Below, one piece after another: positions 1 through 6,915 of a DNA stretch of 9,778 nucleotides. The DNA lies in NCBI GenBank assembly GCA_021621525.1, contig JAJVUU010000063.1, forward strand, positions 1-9,778. The letters are read 5' to 3'. Origin of the DNA: Caryophanales bacterium. GTDB lineage: Bacteria > Bacillota_I > Bacilli_A > RFN20 > CAG-288. The translations under genes were made by a program, and so were the position numbers. The notes under the pieces were generated by a model. The model was not told the DNA's origin and ran no database searches. It was given only the letters and a program-made list of their open reading frames with translations. Position 1 is the stretch's first letter; the number at the start of each line of letters is the position of its first letter.

Positions 1-74
1 GCTGTCGCGATCTGGCTTCTCCGTAGTCAATGCCTTAGGTTAATGACATTGGGTGTTGACCGGATGGCCGTTTT
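1..74. other. Left-edge intergenic stretch, no gene recognised
   Basis: This is the sequence downstream of yneF, cut by the window edge. I see no coding region in it. Read on the minus strand it can form a 7-bp stem (CAATGTC with GGCATTG, one G-U pair) around a 10-nt loop, but no U-run follows, so it is not a standard terminator for yneF. On the plus strand a weak CGG/CCG hairpin (61-70) runs straight into six Ts (71-76), which could be the tail of a terminator for a plus-strand transcript entering from the left. Neither reading is strong. Confidence 0.3.
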
Positions 75-317
75 TTACTTCTTCTTTGGCTTCTTCTGGG
101 CGCTTTCGATAGCCTTCATGGTCTGGTTGACCTGGGCTTCGGAAGGGGTTCTTCCCATGGAACGGTACATCGCCTTGATCATGTCTCTGTTGATGGGCGG
201 GTTGTCCTTCATGGCCTTGGTGAAAAGTTTTCTGGCGATGAAGTAGCCGGCGACAAGGCCGGCGACAAGGCAGCCGATCAGGGCAAAGACAAATCCGACA
301 ATGGCAATACTCATCAT
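75..317 (-). CDS. yneF: YneF family (UPF0154) small membrane protein
   Basis: An 80-residue protein with one hydrophobic N-terminal segment (about residues 3-27, rich in G, A, V and I) followed by a basic cytoplasmic-looking tail. The NPPIN motif (39-43), the following helix with M-x-x-M spacing and an MGRTPSE segment match the UPF0154/YneF family of Firmicutes and Mollicutes as I know it. The molecular function of that family is not established. The C-terminus is lysine-rich (KKPKKK). The start at 317 has a strong AAGGAGGC ribosome site (326-333) at 8 nt; a second ATG directly follows at 314. The gene lies just past the efp terminator, and no convincing promoter of its own is visible, so it may depend on read-through. 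Family assignment is confident; role unknown. Confidence 0.88.
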   Translation of the reverse strand: MMSIAIVGFVFALIGCLVAGLVAGYFIARKLFTKAMKDNPPINRDMIKAMYRSMGRTPSEAQVNQTMKAIESAQKKPKKK

Positions 318-341
318 AATTCTGAGCCTCCTTGATGTGAC

Positions 342-367
342 AAAAAGGCCGTCATGAAAACGGCCTT
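342..367 (-). terminator. Intrinsic terminator after efp
   Basis: On the minus strand an 8-bp GC-rich stem (AAGGCCGT, 360-367, pairing with ACGGCCTT, 345-352) with a 7-nt loop is followed by a U-tract (positions 346-342 read as TTTTT). It lies 16 nt past the efp stop and 24 nt before the yneF start, so it should end or reduce rpmG-efp transcription. Confidence 0.8.
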
Positions 368-382
368 AGGACAGATTAGAGC

Positions 383-961
383 TTAGGCTCTGGAATCGTA
401 GGTTCCGTCAGCGGTCTTAACCCAGACCTTGGTGTGGTTCTTGATGAACATAGGAACCTTGATCTTGAGACCGGTCTCAAGGACGGCATCCTTGCTGGCC
501 TTGTTGACGGTATCGCCGGCGATGGCATTGTCATCGGTATCGACGATCTCGAGAGCGACCTTGTCAGGAAGCTGGATACCGAGAATCTCGGAACCATAGT
601 AGGTGATGATGACTTCGGCATTGTCCGGAAGGTACTGAAGTTCGTTCTTGATCCTGGAAATCGGAAGTTCGACGAATTCATAGGTCTCCTGATCCATGAA
701 GTGGGCAAAGCCGTCTTCATTCGGATCACGATAGGAAAGCTGCATGTTCTTCTTGTCCAAGAAGGCAGAATCGACCTTATCGCCGGAGAAGAGCATCATT
801 TCGATGGTGGCACCGGAACGAAGGTTCTTCGCCTTGATCTTATGCTTCATCTTGGCCATTGCGGTCTTGTTGTGAATGACGTCGATGACCTGGAGAAGGT
901 CGTTGTTGTAGATGAAGATCTTGCCGGGGTTGAGTTCGCCGGCATCTAATTTTTCAGCCAT
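383..961 (-). CDS. efp: Translation elongation factor P
   Basis: EF-P binds the ribosome between the P and E sites and helps peptide-bond formation at polyproline stretches. The 192-residue product covers the three EF-P domains: N-terminal KOW-like domain (about 1-65), central OB domain (about 66-128, with the KKNMQLSYRD and HFMDQETYE segments) and C-terminal OB domain (about 130-185, with ALEIVDTD, AGDT and LKIKVPMFI). It is slightly longer than the usual 185 or so. The domain I loop that normally reads PGKG, whose lysine is post-translationally modified, reads HNKTAMAKMKHK here (residues 30-41). An ungapped alignment anchored on NLRSGA puts Met35 where the modified lysine usually sits. I recall a similar NKTAM loop in Mycoplasma EF-P. 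The start at 961 has a GGAGG site (971-975) at 9 nt. The gene is 24 nt after rpmG in the same operon and has its own terminator. Confidence 0.96.
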   Translation of the reverse strand: MAEKLDAGELNPGKIFIYNNDLLQVIDVIHNKTAMAKMKHKIKAKNLRSGATIEMMLFSGDKVDSAFLDKKNMQLSYRDPNEDGFAHFMDQETYEFVELPISRIKNELQYLPDNAEVIITYYGSEILGIQLPDKVALEIVDTDDNAIAGDTVNKASKDAVLETGLKIKVPMFIKNHTKVWVKTADGTYDSRA

Positions 962-985
962 GTTCTTTTTCCTCCCTGATCAGGT

Positions 986-1144
986 TTATTTCTTCTCTTC
1001 GTGAAGTGTCATCTTGTTGCACTTCGGGCAGTATTTCTTCGTGGAGAAACGATCCGGATGCAACCTCTTGTTCTTGGTTGTGATATAGTTCTCGGATTTG
1101 CATTCCTTACAGCGAAGAATGATGTTTGTACGCTTGTCAGCCAT
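986..1144 (-). CDS. rpmG: 50S ribosomal protein L33 (zinc-ribbon form)
   Basis: A 52-residue basic protein reading MADKRTNIILRCKEC... and ending HEEKK. It has two C-x2-C pairs (C12/C15 and C39/C42), the zinc-binding C+ form of L33; C- paralogues that replace it under zinc limitation lack these cysteines. The TTKNKRLHPDR segment and the KKYCPKCN segment are typical of L33. L33 sits on the large subunit near the E site, which fits its pairing with efp, whose product also acts there. The start at 1144 has an AGGAGGAA site (1153-1160) at 8 nt, and a sigma-A-type promoter lies directly upstream. It is the first gene of the rpmG-efp unit. Confidence 0.96.
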   Translation of the reverse strand: MADKRTNIILRCKECKSENYITTKNKRLHPDRFSTKKYCPKCNKMTLHEEKK

Positions 1145-1176
1145 TGTGATATTTCCTCCTGAAACTTGACTGGTAC

Positions 1177-1205
1177 ATTATAGAATCTATGCGTCTTTGA
1201 ATCAA
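1177..1205 (-). promoter_or_regulatory. Sigma-A-type promoter of rpmG-efp
   Basis: On the minus strand TTGATT (1200-1205) and a perfect TATAAT (1177-1182) are separated by exactly 17 nt. The predicted start near 1170 gives a leader of about 26 nt containing the rpmG ribosome site. Confidence 0.8.
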
Positions 1206-1328
1206 TGAAATTATGAAAAACTTCATTTTATTTTACTCTAAACTTAAATTTGTATCATAATTTTTTATTAAATAATATACATACATTTAATAATCCACTG
1301 TTTTTTCTTTTTGATTCTCTTTTTCCTA

Positions 1329-1357
1329 TAGACTTTCCTTTCTCCTTTCGATATACT
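1329..1357 (+). promoter_or_regulatory. Probable sigma-A-type promoter of ispG
   Basis: TAGACT (1329-1334, four of six consensus bases) and TATACT (1352-1357, five of six) are 17 nt apart. Predicted transcription starts near 1364, about 40 nt before the ispG ATG at 1406. If correct, it rules out translation from the in-frame ATG at 1250. The surrounding 1200-1400 region is strongly AT- and T-rich, so chance matches are likelier here than usual. Confidence 0.5.
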
Positions 1358-1405
1358 TTTTTCAAAGGAAGTCTCTTTTTATATCTATTACAGGCTACTG
1401 ACAAC

Positions 1406-2446
1406 ATGAACAGAATACAATTTCAAATCGGAAACAAAACCATCGGCAACGGCTCTCCTTGCCTCATTCAGAGCATGGGGGACAGAAAGACGAGCGATGT
1501 CTCCTATCTTGTCGAAGAGACAAAAAGGCTTGAAAAAGCAGGCCTTGACATGATTCGCTTCAGCGTCCTTGACAAAGAGGATGCCCTTGCCTTGAAGGAA
1601 ATCAGGAAACAGGTCGATATCCCCGTCATCGCCGACATCCATTTTGATTACCGGCTTGCCCTGATGTCGATCGACAGCGGTGTAGACAAGATCCGCATCA
1701 ACCCCGGAAACATCGGGGGAGAGGATAGGCTGAGATGTGTCATTTCTGCCTGCAGGGAAAAGAATATCCCGATGAGGATCGGTGTCAATTCCGGTTCTTT
1801 GAACAAATATCGCGGAAAGACGGACTCCAAGGCGGATGACATCCTTCTAGCCCTGGATGAGACGCTTTCCATCTTCAAGGAGGAGAACTTCGACCATATC
1901 GTCCTTTCCTTGAAATCATCCGATCCGGATGACCTCTATGAAATCTATGAGAAAGCCTATCATAAATATCCTTATCCGCTTCATCTAGGCCTGACGGAAT
2001 CCGGTTTTTCCACTCTCGGGACGATCAAGTCGGCTCTCGGTGTCTTTCCTCTTCTCAAGGCTGGTATCGGAGATACGCTTCGTATCTCTTTGGCTGATGA
2101 CAGGATCGAGGAAGTCAGGGCTTGCAAGAGTCTTCTTCGCCTATCGGGAAGAAGAGATGACATTCCTGACATGATCGTCTGTCCGACCTGCGGAAGGACG
2201 AAAATAGACCTCAAGCCAATCTCCAGGGAGGTCCTTTCCTATCTTGACCATGTCTTCAAGAACGTCAAGGTAGCCGTCATGGGCTGTCCTGTCAATGGTA
2301 TCGGGGAAGCAAAAGACGCCGACTTCGGTATCGCCGGAAGCGGTGAAGAAAACATCTATGTCCTCTTTTCTAAGGGGAAATCCTTGGGTCTCTTCCAAAA
2401 GGACGAAGCCCTGAACAGACTTTTCTCCCTCATCGATTCCTTCTGA
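1406..2446 (+). CDS. ispG: 4-hydroxy-3-methylbut-2-enyl diphosphate synthase (IspG/GcpE)
   Basis: IspG reductively converts 2-C-methyl-D-erythritol 2,4-cyclodiphosphate to HMBPP, the penultimate step of the MEP isoprenoid pathway, using a [4Fe-4S] cluster. From the ATG at 1406 the protein has 346 residues: a TIM-barrel domain (about 1-240, with IQSM, ADIHFDYRLA and KIRINPGN segments) and a C-terminal Fe-S domain. Cluster ligands are C259 and C262 (CPTC), C294 and E301 (GCPVNGIGE), spaced exactly as E. coli C270, C273, C305 and E312. An in-frame ATG at 1250 would add 52 residues, but these translate an AT-rich spacer, resemble no IspG N-terminus and precede the likely promoter. The ribosome site is weak (only AGG at 1392-1394, 11 nt away), unlike the other genes here. 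The gene is convergent with the helicase gene and divergent from rpmG. Confidence 0.95.
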   Translation: MNRIQFQIGNKTIGNGSPCLIQSMGDRKTSDVSYLVEETKRLEKAGLDMIRFSVLDKEDALALKEIRKQVDIPVIADIHFDYRLALMSIDSGVDKIRINPGNIGGEDRLRCVISACREKNIPMRIGVNSGSLNKYRGKTDSKADDILLALDETLSIFKEENFDHIVLSLKSSDPDDLYEIYEKAYHKYPYPLHLGLTESGFSTLGTIKSALGVFPLLKAGIGDTLRISLADDRIEEVRACKSLLRLSGRRDDIPDMIVCPTCGRTKIDLKPISREVLSYLDHVFKNVKVAVMGCPVNGIGEAKDADFGIAGSGEENIYVLFSKGKSLGLFQKDEALNRLFSLIDSF

Positions 2447-2450
2447 AAAC

Positions 2451-2506
2451 AAAAAAACAGATTCCTGCATGTGAGATTTCTCTTCCATGCAGGAATCCTT
2501 TTATTT
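2451..2506. terminator. Bidirectional intrinsic terminator between ispG and the helicase gene
   Basis: A perfect 12-bp inverted repeat (GATTCCTGCATG, 2460-2471, and its complement, 2486-2497) encloses a 14-nt loop. T-rich sequence follows on the plus strand (CTTTTATTT), and an A7 run (2451-2457) gives a U-tract on the minus strand. It can therefore end both ispG and the helicase operon. The plus-side T-tract overlaps the last codons of the helicase gene. Confidence 0.9.
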
Positions 2507-3877
2507 GCGTCTTTTCTTGTCTTCGTGGTAATCCCTGGCGTTTCCGCCGCTCTTGCTGATGTTGGTCAAGACGATCTTCTTGCGGTGCTTTTCCTTGACG
2601 AGGTCGACGGCACGGCTGACCTTCTTCCTGTAGTTCGGTTTCACCTTGCTGCTCTTGGTCTTGTTGACGGCATGGCGGATCTTCTTCTGGAGCTTTTCGG
2701 ATTCGGCACGGTCCTTCTTTCCGAGGTTGCGGAACTGATAGGCATCCTTGTTCTTCTTCAAGGTTGCCTTGCTCAGGGTATAGGAATCGAAGCTTGTTCC
2801 TCTTCTTAGGAGGTCATAGACGGAATTGACGCTCTCTTCGTCATCCTCGTTGTAGAAGACATAGCTGTCTCCCGGGGCATTGAACCTTCCGGCACGTCCG
2901 GCACGATGATAATAATACTGGGTATCCTTGGGAAGGTCGACGGAGATGATGGTCTCTACATCGGGGATGTCAAGTCCCCTGCTGACATAGTCGCTGGCAA
3001 GAAGCAGGGATTCCTCATCCTTGCGGAAGGTGTCAAGCGTGTTCTTGATGTCACGCTTGTCCATTCCTCCATGGACCATCAGGTAGTGACGGCCGATCTT
3101 CTTCAGATCTTCGGCAATCTGATAGAGGTCTTCCTTCTTGCTTAAAAAGGCAATCGCCTTGAAAGGATGCATCTCTTTAAGGAAGGTATCCAAAGCCTCT
3201 CCCTTGGATAGGGAGCGGATGTTGACAAGATGGTGGCTGACGCTCTTGCTGGTGATGGTGTCACGGACATCGATGATGTCATTGACAAGGAAGGTCGATT
3301 TGACCTTCTTGATGTCCTGGATGTTCAAGGAAGCGGAGAAGAAGGAGATCATATGGCTGTCTCTTGGCTTCTTCAGGGCTTCCAGGGCTTCCGAGAAGCC
3401 ATCGAAGACGACCATGTCGCCTTCGTCGATGATGACTCTCCTTAGCTCATTGATGGGATAGTGGCTCAAGGCACTCTTATACAGAACCGGGGTGATGAGA
3501 AGGACGAGAGGCTTGGCCCTGTTGAAGTCGGACTGGCTATAGACGGCCTTGATGGCATCATCGGGATAGCCAAGTTTCTTGGTGAATGCTTCAAAGACGC
3601 TCTTGATCTGGTCAAGAAGGGCGACCGTAGGGGAAATGACGACAGCCTGGACATGTCCGTCATCGACAAGGTCATTGACGATCGGAAGGACATATGAAAG
3701 GGTCTTTCCCGTTCCAGTGGGAGCCAGGGCAAGGACGTTCCTGTTCTTGATCAGAAGAGGAATCGTCTTAGCCTGCACGGGGCTCATCTTTTCAAAGCCG
3801 TCCTCCTTCAGGATGGAAAGGACTTCCTTTCTCAGGGCCGTGGAGCCAAACGGCAGCAGTTCTAAATTGTTTTCCAT
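2501..3877 (-). CDS. cshB: DEAD-box ATP-dependent RNA helicase, CshB-like, with DEGD motif II
   Basis: A 458-residue superfamily 2 RNA helicase, expected to unwind RNA duplexes during mRNA turnover, ribosome assembly or cold adaptation. Motifs in order: Q motif (F28, Q35), Walker A/motif I APTGTGKT (52-59), motif Ia PTVALL (83-88, normally PTREL), motif II DEGD (151-154, normally DEAD), motif III SAS (181-183, normally SAT), motif V ASDYVSRGLDI (294-304) and motif VI HRAGRAGR (324-331). A strongly basic tail (about 370-458) contains KVKPNYRKK, which resembles the tail of Bacillus CshB as I remember it, hence the symbol; treat that as probable. The start at 3877 has GAGGT 5 nt upstream. The gene follows aspS by 30 nt and is last in the hisS-aspS operon. 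Catalytic Walker A Lys58, both motif II aspartates and motif VI arginines are present, so ATPase activity is plausible despite the variant motifs. Confidence 0.88.
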   Translation of the reverse strand: MENNLELLPFGSTALRKEVLSILKEDGFEKMSPVQAKTIPLLIKNRNVLALAPTGTGKTLSYVLPIVNDLVDDGHVQAVVISPTVALLDQIKSVFEAFTKKLGYPDDAIKAVYSQSDFNRAKPLVLLITPVLYKSALSHYPINELRRVIIDEGDMVVFDGFSEALEALKKPRDSHMISFFSASLNIQDIKKVKSTFLVNDIIDVRDTITSKSVSHHLVNIRSLSKGEALDTFLKEMHPFKAIAFLSKKEDLYQIAEDLKKIGRHYLMVHGGMDKRDIKNTLDTFRKDEESLLLASDYVSRGLDIPDVETIISVDLPKDTQYYYHRAGRAGRFNAPGDSYVFYNEDDEESVNSVYDLLRRGTSFDSYTLSKATLKKNKDAYQFRNLGKKDRAESEKLQKKIRHAVNKTKSSKVKPNYRKKVSRAVDLVKEKHRKKIVLTNISKSGGNARDYHEDKKRRK

Positions 3878-3890
3878 ATCTTACCTCGAC

Positions 3891-3908
3891 GGCCCTTGTT
3901 TCAGGGCC
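3891..3908 (-). other. Intercistronic hairpin between aspS and the helicase gene
   Basis: A perfect 6-bp GC-rich inverted repeat (GGCCCT/AGGGCC) with a 6-nt loop begins at the last base of the aspS stop codon and ends 3 nt before the GAGGT ribosome site of the helicase gene. No U-run follows, so it is not an intrinsic terminator. It could act as a processing or stability element or limit ribosome access to the helicase gene. That role is inference. Confidence 0.5.
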
Positions 3909-5638
3909 TACTTGTTTTCGTTTACGACTTTGATGCCGAGAATGTCGGTATCTTCTTCCGGCACCCTGCTTGGGCACTGGCTCATCGGCTCGAAGGCCTT
4001 GAGGTTCTTCGGAAAGGCGACCACGTCCCTGACGTTGTCGGTTCCGGCAAGTTCCATGGCCAGACGCTCGATACCGATGCCAAAGCCACCTTCCGGCGGC
4101 ACGCCATACTTGAGGGCGTTGACAAAGAAGCCAAATCTCTTTTCGATGTCTTCATCGGAGAGTCCGAGGATGGAGAAGACTTTCTCCTGGACCTTGGCGT
4201 CATGGATTCTTAAAGCACCGCTTGAGAGTTCGACGCCGTTTAAGACGGTGTCATAGGAGGTGGACTTGATCTTGGTCGGGTCTTCGTCAAGATAATGAAG
4301 ATCTTCGTCGTTCGGTCTGGTGAACGGGTTGCTCAAAGATTCGATGTGTCCGTCGTCTTCTCTTTCAAAGAGCGGCCAGTTGATGACAAAGAGAGGCTTA
4401 TAGTCATCTTTCCTCGTCAATCCGAGCTTGGCACCATAGAAGTTTCTCAGGGCACCCAGGGCAAGACAGGCATGTTCCTTCTTGCTGTCGGCACAGAGGA
4501 TGACCAGGTCGTTTTCTTCGACCTGAAGCTGAGTCCTTAGCTTTTCAAGGCTATCCGGATTGATGTTCTTGACGATGTTGGAGACGAAGGCACCGTTTTC
4601 AAACTTGAGATGGGAGACACCGAAGACCTTGAACTTCTTGGCAAGCACGTTGTCTTCATCCTGGAGCTTTCTGGTGATCTTGTCGGCATGGTCCTTGATG
4701 AGTATCGCCTCGATGCTCTTTCCTTCATAGGCCTTGAAGCCGCATCCAAGAAGACTTTCCGTCACATCCTCTATGAGCATACCGAAACGCATATCGGGCT
4801 TGTCGGTTCCGTATCTATAGATGGCTTCGTCATAATCCATCCTGTAGAAATCAGGGAGATCGACGTTCTTGATCTTCTTGAAGACGTGCTTGAGAAGTCC
4901 TTCGATGACCTGCAATACGTCTTCACGGTCGACGAAGGAGAGCTCGCAGTCGATCTGCATGAATTCAGGCTGTCTGTCGGCTCTCTGGTCTTCGTCACGA
5001 TAGCAGTGGGCAAGCTGGAAATACCTGTCGGTTCCGGCAATCATCAATAGCTGCTTGTAAAGTTGTGGGGACTGGGGAAGGGCATAAAAGCTTCCTGGAT
5101 AGATCCTGGAAGGGATGAGATAGTCTCTTGCACCTTCGGGGGTGGACTTGATCATGGTCGGAGTGTCGACCTGCATGAATCCGTGGCTATAGAGATATTC
5201 CCTGGTGTAGAAATCAAGCTGGCTGCGAATCTCAAGATATTTCTGCATGATGGGTCTTCTCAAGTCGAGATAGCGGTACTGGAGACGGGTATCTTCACTG
5301 GCCGTCGTGTCATCCTTGATCTCAAAAGGGGTTGTCTCGGCATGGGAATAGACCTGGATTTCCTCGGCCTTGATTTCGATGAATCCGGTCGGAATCTTAC
5401 TGTTGGGGTCTTCCCTTAGGACGACTTCTCCCTTGCAGGAGATGACATCCTCGCTTCTGAGATGGTTCTTCTCATAAAGGTCGGCGGGAATGTTGAGCTG
5501 AGTGATGCCATATCTGTCCCTGAGGTCGACAAAGCAGAGGGAACCTAGGTTCCTGACGGTGGAAACCCATCCGCACAGGGTGACCTTCTTACCGACATCG
5601 TTCTTCGTCAATTCTCCGCATGTATGTGTTCTTAACAT
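3908..5638 (-). CDS. aspS: Aspartyl-tRNA synthetase, bacterial type
   Basis: This enzyme charges tRNA-Asp with aspartate. The 576-residue product is close to the usual 580-590 and has the bacterial architecture: N-terminal OB-fold anticodon-binding domain (about 1-105), class II catalytic core with motif 2 (FQLAHCYRDEDQRADRQPEF, 207-226), a GAD insertion domain (about 280-420) and motif 3 (GGFGIGIERL, 517-526, with R525). Leu31 lies where discriminating enzymes have Leu and several non-discriminating ones have His, which hints at tRNA-Asp specificity; gatCAB is not in view to test this. Motif 3 reads G-I-E-R rather than the G-L-D-R usual in bacterial AspRS. The start at 5638 is 2 nt after the hisS stop, with its GGAGG site (5646-5650) inside hisS, so translational coupling is likely. 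Confidence 0.97.
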   Translation of the reverse strand: MLRTHTCGELTKNDVGKKVTLCGWVSTVRNLGSLCFVDLRDRYGITQLNIPADLYEKNHLRSEDVISCKGEVVLREDPNSKIPTGFIEIKAEEIQVYSHAETTPFEIKDDTTASEDTRLQYRYLDLRRPIMQKYLEIRSQLDFYTREYLYSHGFMQVDTPTMIKSTPEGARDYLIPSRIYPGSFYALPQSPQLYKQLLMIAGTDRYFQLAHCYRDEDQRADRQPEFMQIDCELSFVDREDVLQVIEGLLKHVFKKIKNVDLPDFYRMDYDEAIYRYGTDKPDMRFGMLIEDVTESLLGCGFKAYEGKSIEAILIKDHADKITRKLQDEDNVLAKKFKVFGVSHLKFENGAFVSNIVKNINPDSLEKLRTQLQVEENDLVILCADSKKEHACLALGALRNFYGAKLGLTRKDDYKPLFVINWPLFEREDDGHIESLSNPFTRPNDEDLHYLDEDPTKIKSTSYDTVLNGVELSSGALRIHDAKVQEKVFSILGLSDEDIEKRFGFFVNALKYGVPPEGGFGIGIERLAMELAGTDNVRDVVAFPKNLKAFEPMSQCPSRVPEEDTDILGIKVVNENK

Positions 5639-5640
5639 TT

Positions 5641-6894
5641 TTAATCCTCCAAAGAAGAGATGATGTCCTCTTCTTTGACTTCTATCTGGTTTCTAGACTG
5701 CATATCCTTGATTTTGAAGGTGTTGTCGCTATCGATGATGAGGACCTTTTTGGCACCTTTTCTGTCGGCCATCTTCATGGCTCCGCCCATGCCTCTTGTA
5801 AAAGAGCATATGAGGACGGACTTGTGATCCTTCCTCAAGGCGTCGGCGATGCAGTTTGCCTTGCCTTTCCTGAGGAAGTCGATGATCATGACATCCAGGG
5901 AGTTCTTCTTTCTGATTTCCTGTCTTCTTTCCTCCGTCAAGGCGATGAGAAGCCTTTCGACACCGAGGGAGAAGCCGATTCCTTCGAAATCCGGACCGCC
6001 GATCTGAGCCATGAGGCTGGCATATTTGCCTCCTCCGCCGATGGCTCCGAGATTCGTGTTCACACTGTCATAGAGTTCCCAGACAAGTCCGGTATAGTAA
6101 TCCAGTCCGCGCACGAGTTCGCTGTCGACTTCATATTCGATGCCCATGGAAGTCAGGGATTCCTGGATGGAAGCAAATTCAGCCTTGTCTTCTTGGGTGA
6201 GGAAATCCGTGACACGGGGTGCCTTCTTGGCAATCTCCTGGTCTTCCTCGACCTTGCAGTCCAGGATTCTGAGAGGATTGGTCTCAAGCCTTCTCTTGCA
6301 GTCATCGCACATATGGTCGATTTCAGGAAGGAAGTATTTCTTCAGTTCGACCTTGTAGGCTTCTCTTGAGGCAAAGGAACCAAGGAAGTTGATCTTCGCC
6401 TTGACCTTGTGGCCGAGGAGCTTCTCGGCACTTCTTAAGGAGAGAAGGAAGGCATCGAGAGTGGATGAGATGTCGATTTTGCTATCGAGGAATTCGACGC
6501 CGAACTGGTTGAACTGCCGTAGCCTTCCGGTCTGGGGTCTTTCATAGCGGAAGACGGGACCGAAGTAGGAAAGGCGCAAAGGCAGGTCAGGGAAAGTATA
6601 CAGCTTGTTTTCGATGACCATGCGGGAGACCGAAGCCGTGAATTCCGGCCTGAGGGTGTAGTCCTTGTCTCCCTTCCTTGCCAGGTCGAAGGTTTCCTTG
6701 CTGACGATGTCACTGGACTCACCGACGGTTCGGTGGAAAAGCTTGTTCTCTTCAAACATCGGAAGTTCGACAAAGTCACATCCATATAAGGATGCCTGAT
6801 CCAGAAGGATATCTTTCAAGCCCAGAAGGACCTGTTCCTCTTCACCATAGTAATCGATGGTACCACGAGGTTTCTTGATTTGTTGAATCGACAT
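5641..6894 (-). CDS. hisS: Histidyl-tRNA synthetase
   Basis: This enzyme charges tRNA-His with histidine. The 417-residue class II synthetase has the expected order: motif 1 region (about 40-60), TLRPE substrate loop (80-84), motif 2 with FRYERPQTGR (115-124), an insertion domain with C196-x2-C199 and C213, the HisRS signature RGLDYYTG (262-269), motif 3 (GIGFSLGVERL, 305-315, with R314) and a C-terminal anticodon-binding domain (about 330-417). The start at 6894 has GAGG (6901-6904) 6 nt upstream. It is first in the hisS-aspS-helicase unit. The upstream gap is only 79 nt, so there is no room for a T-box leader of the sort that often controls hisS-aspS in Bacillales. Product assignment is firm. 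Confidence 0.97.
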   Translation of the reverse strand: MSIQQIKKPRGTIDYYGEEEQVLLGLKDILLDQASLYGCDFVELPMFEENKLFHRTVGESSDIVSKETFDLARKGDKDYTLRPEFTASVSRMVIENKLYTFPDLPLRLSYFGPVFRYERPQTGRLRQFNQFGVEFLDSKIDISSTLDAFLLSLRSAEKLLGHKVKAKINFLGSFASREAYKVELKKYFLPEIDHMCDDCKRRLETNPLRILDCKVEEDQEIAKKAPRVTDFLTQEDKAEFASIQESLTSMGIEYEVDSELVRGLDYYTGLVWELYDSVNTNLGAIGGGGKYASLMAQIGGPDFEGIGFSLGVERLLIALTEERRQEIRKKNSLDVMIIDFLRKGKANCIADALRKDHKSVLICSFTRGMGGAMKMADRKGAKKVLIIDSDNTFKIKDMQSRNQIEVKEEDIISSLED

Positions 6895-6915
6895 ATTTTA
6901 CCTCACAAAAAATCT

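Noticed and set aside
434..949. A 171-codon open frame opposite efp
   Set aside because: It is the in-register complement of a clear EF-P gene, with a low-complexity acidic translation.
1250..1405. N-terminal extension of ispG from the ATG at 1250
   Set aside because: The 52 extra residues are F/L/N/I-rich translation of an AT-rich spacer, unlike any IspG start, and the likely promoter lies inside this stretch.
1145..1405. Possible small gene or structured riboswitch in the 260-nt divergent spacer
   Set aside because: Beyond the two promoters and T-rich runs I found no coding frame with a ribosome site, no strong hairpin and no riboswitch signature.
3579..4256. A 225-codon plus-strand open frame crossing the aspS/helicase junction
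   Set aside because: It covers parts of two convincing minus-strand genes in another frame and has S/R/T-rich out-of-frame composition.
5620..6369. A 249-codon open frame opposite hisS
   Set aside because: It is in codon register with hisS, which is intact and fully conserved; it has no ribosome site or recognisable product.
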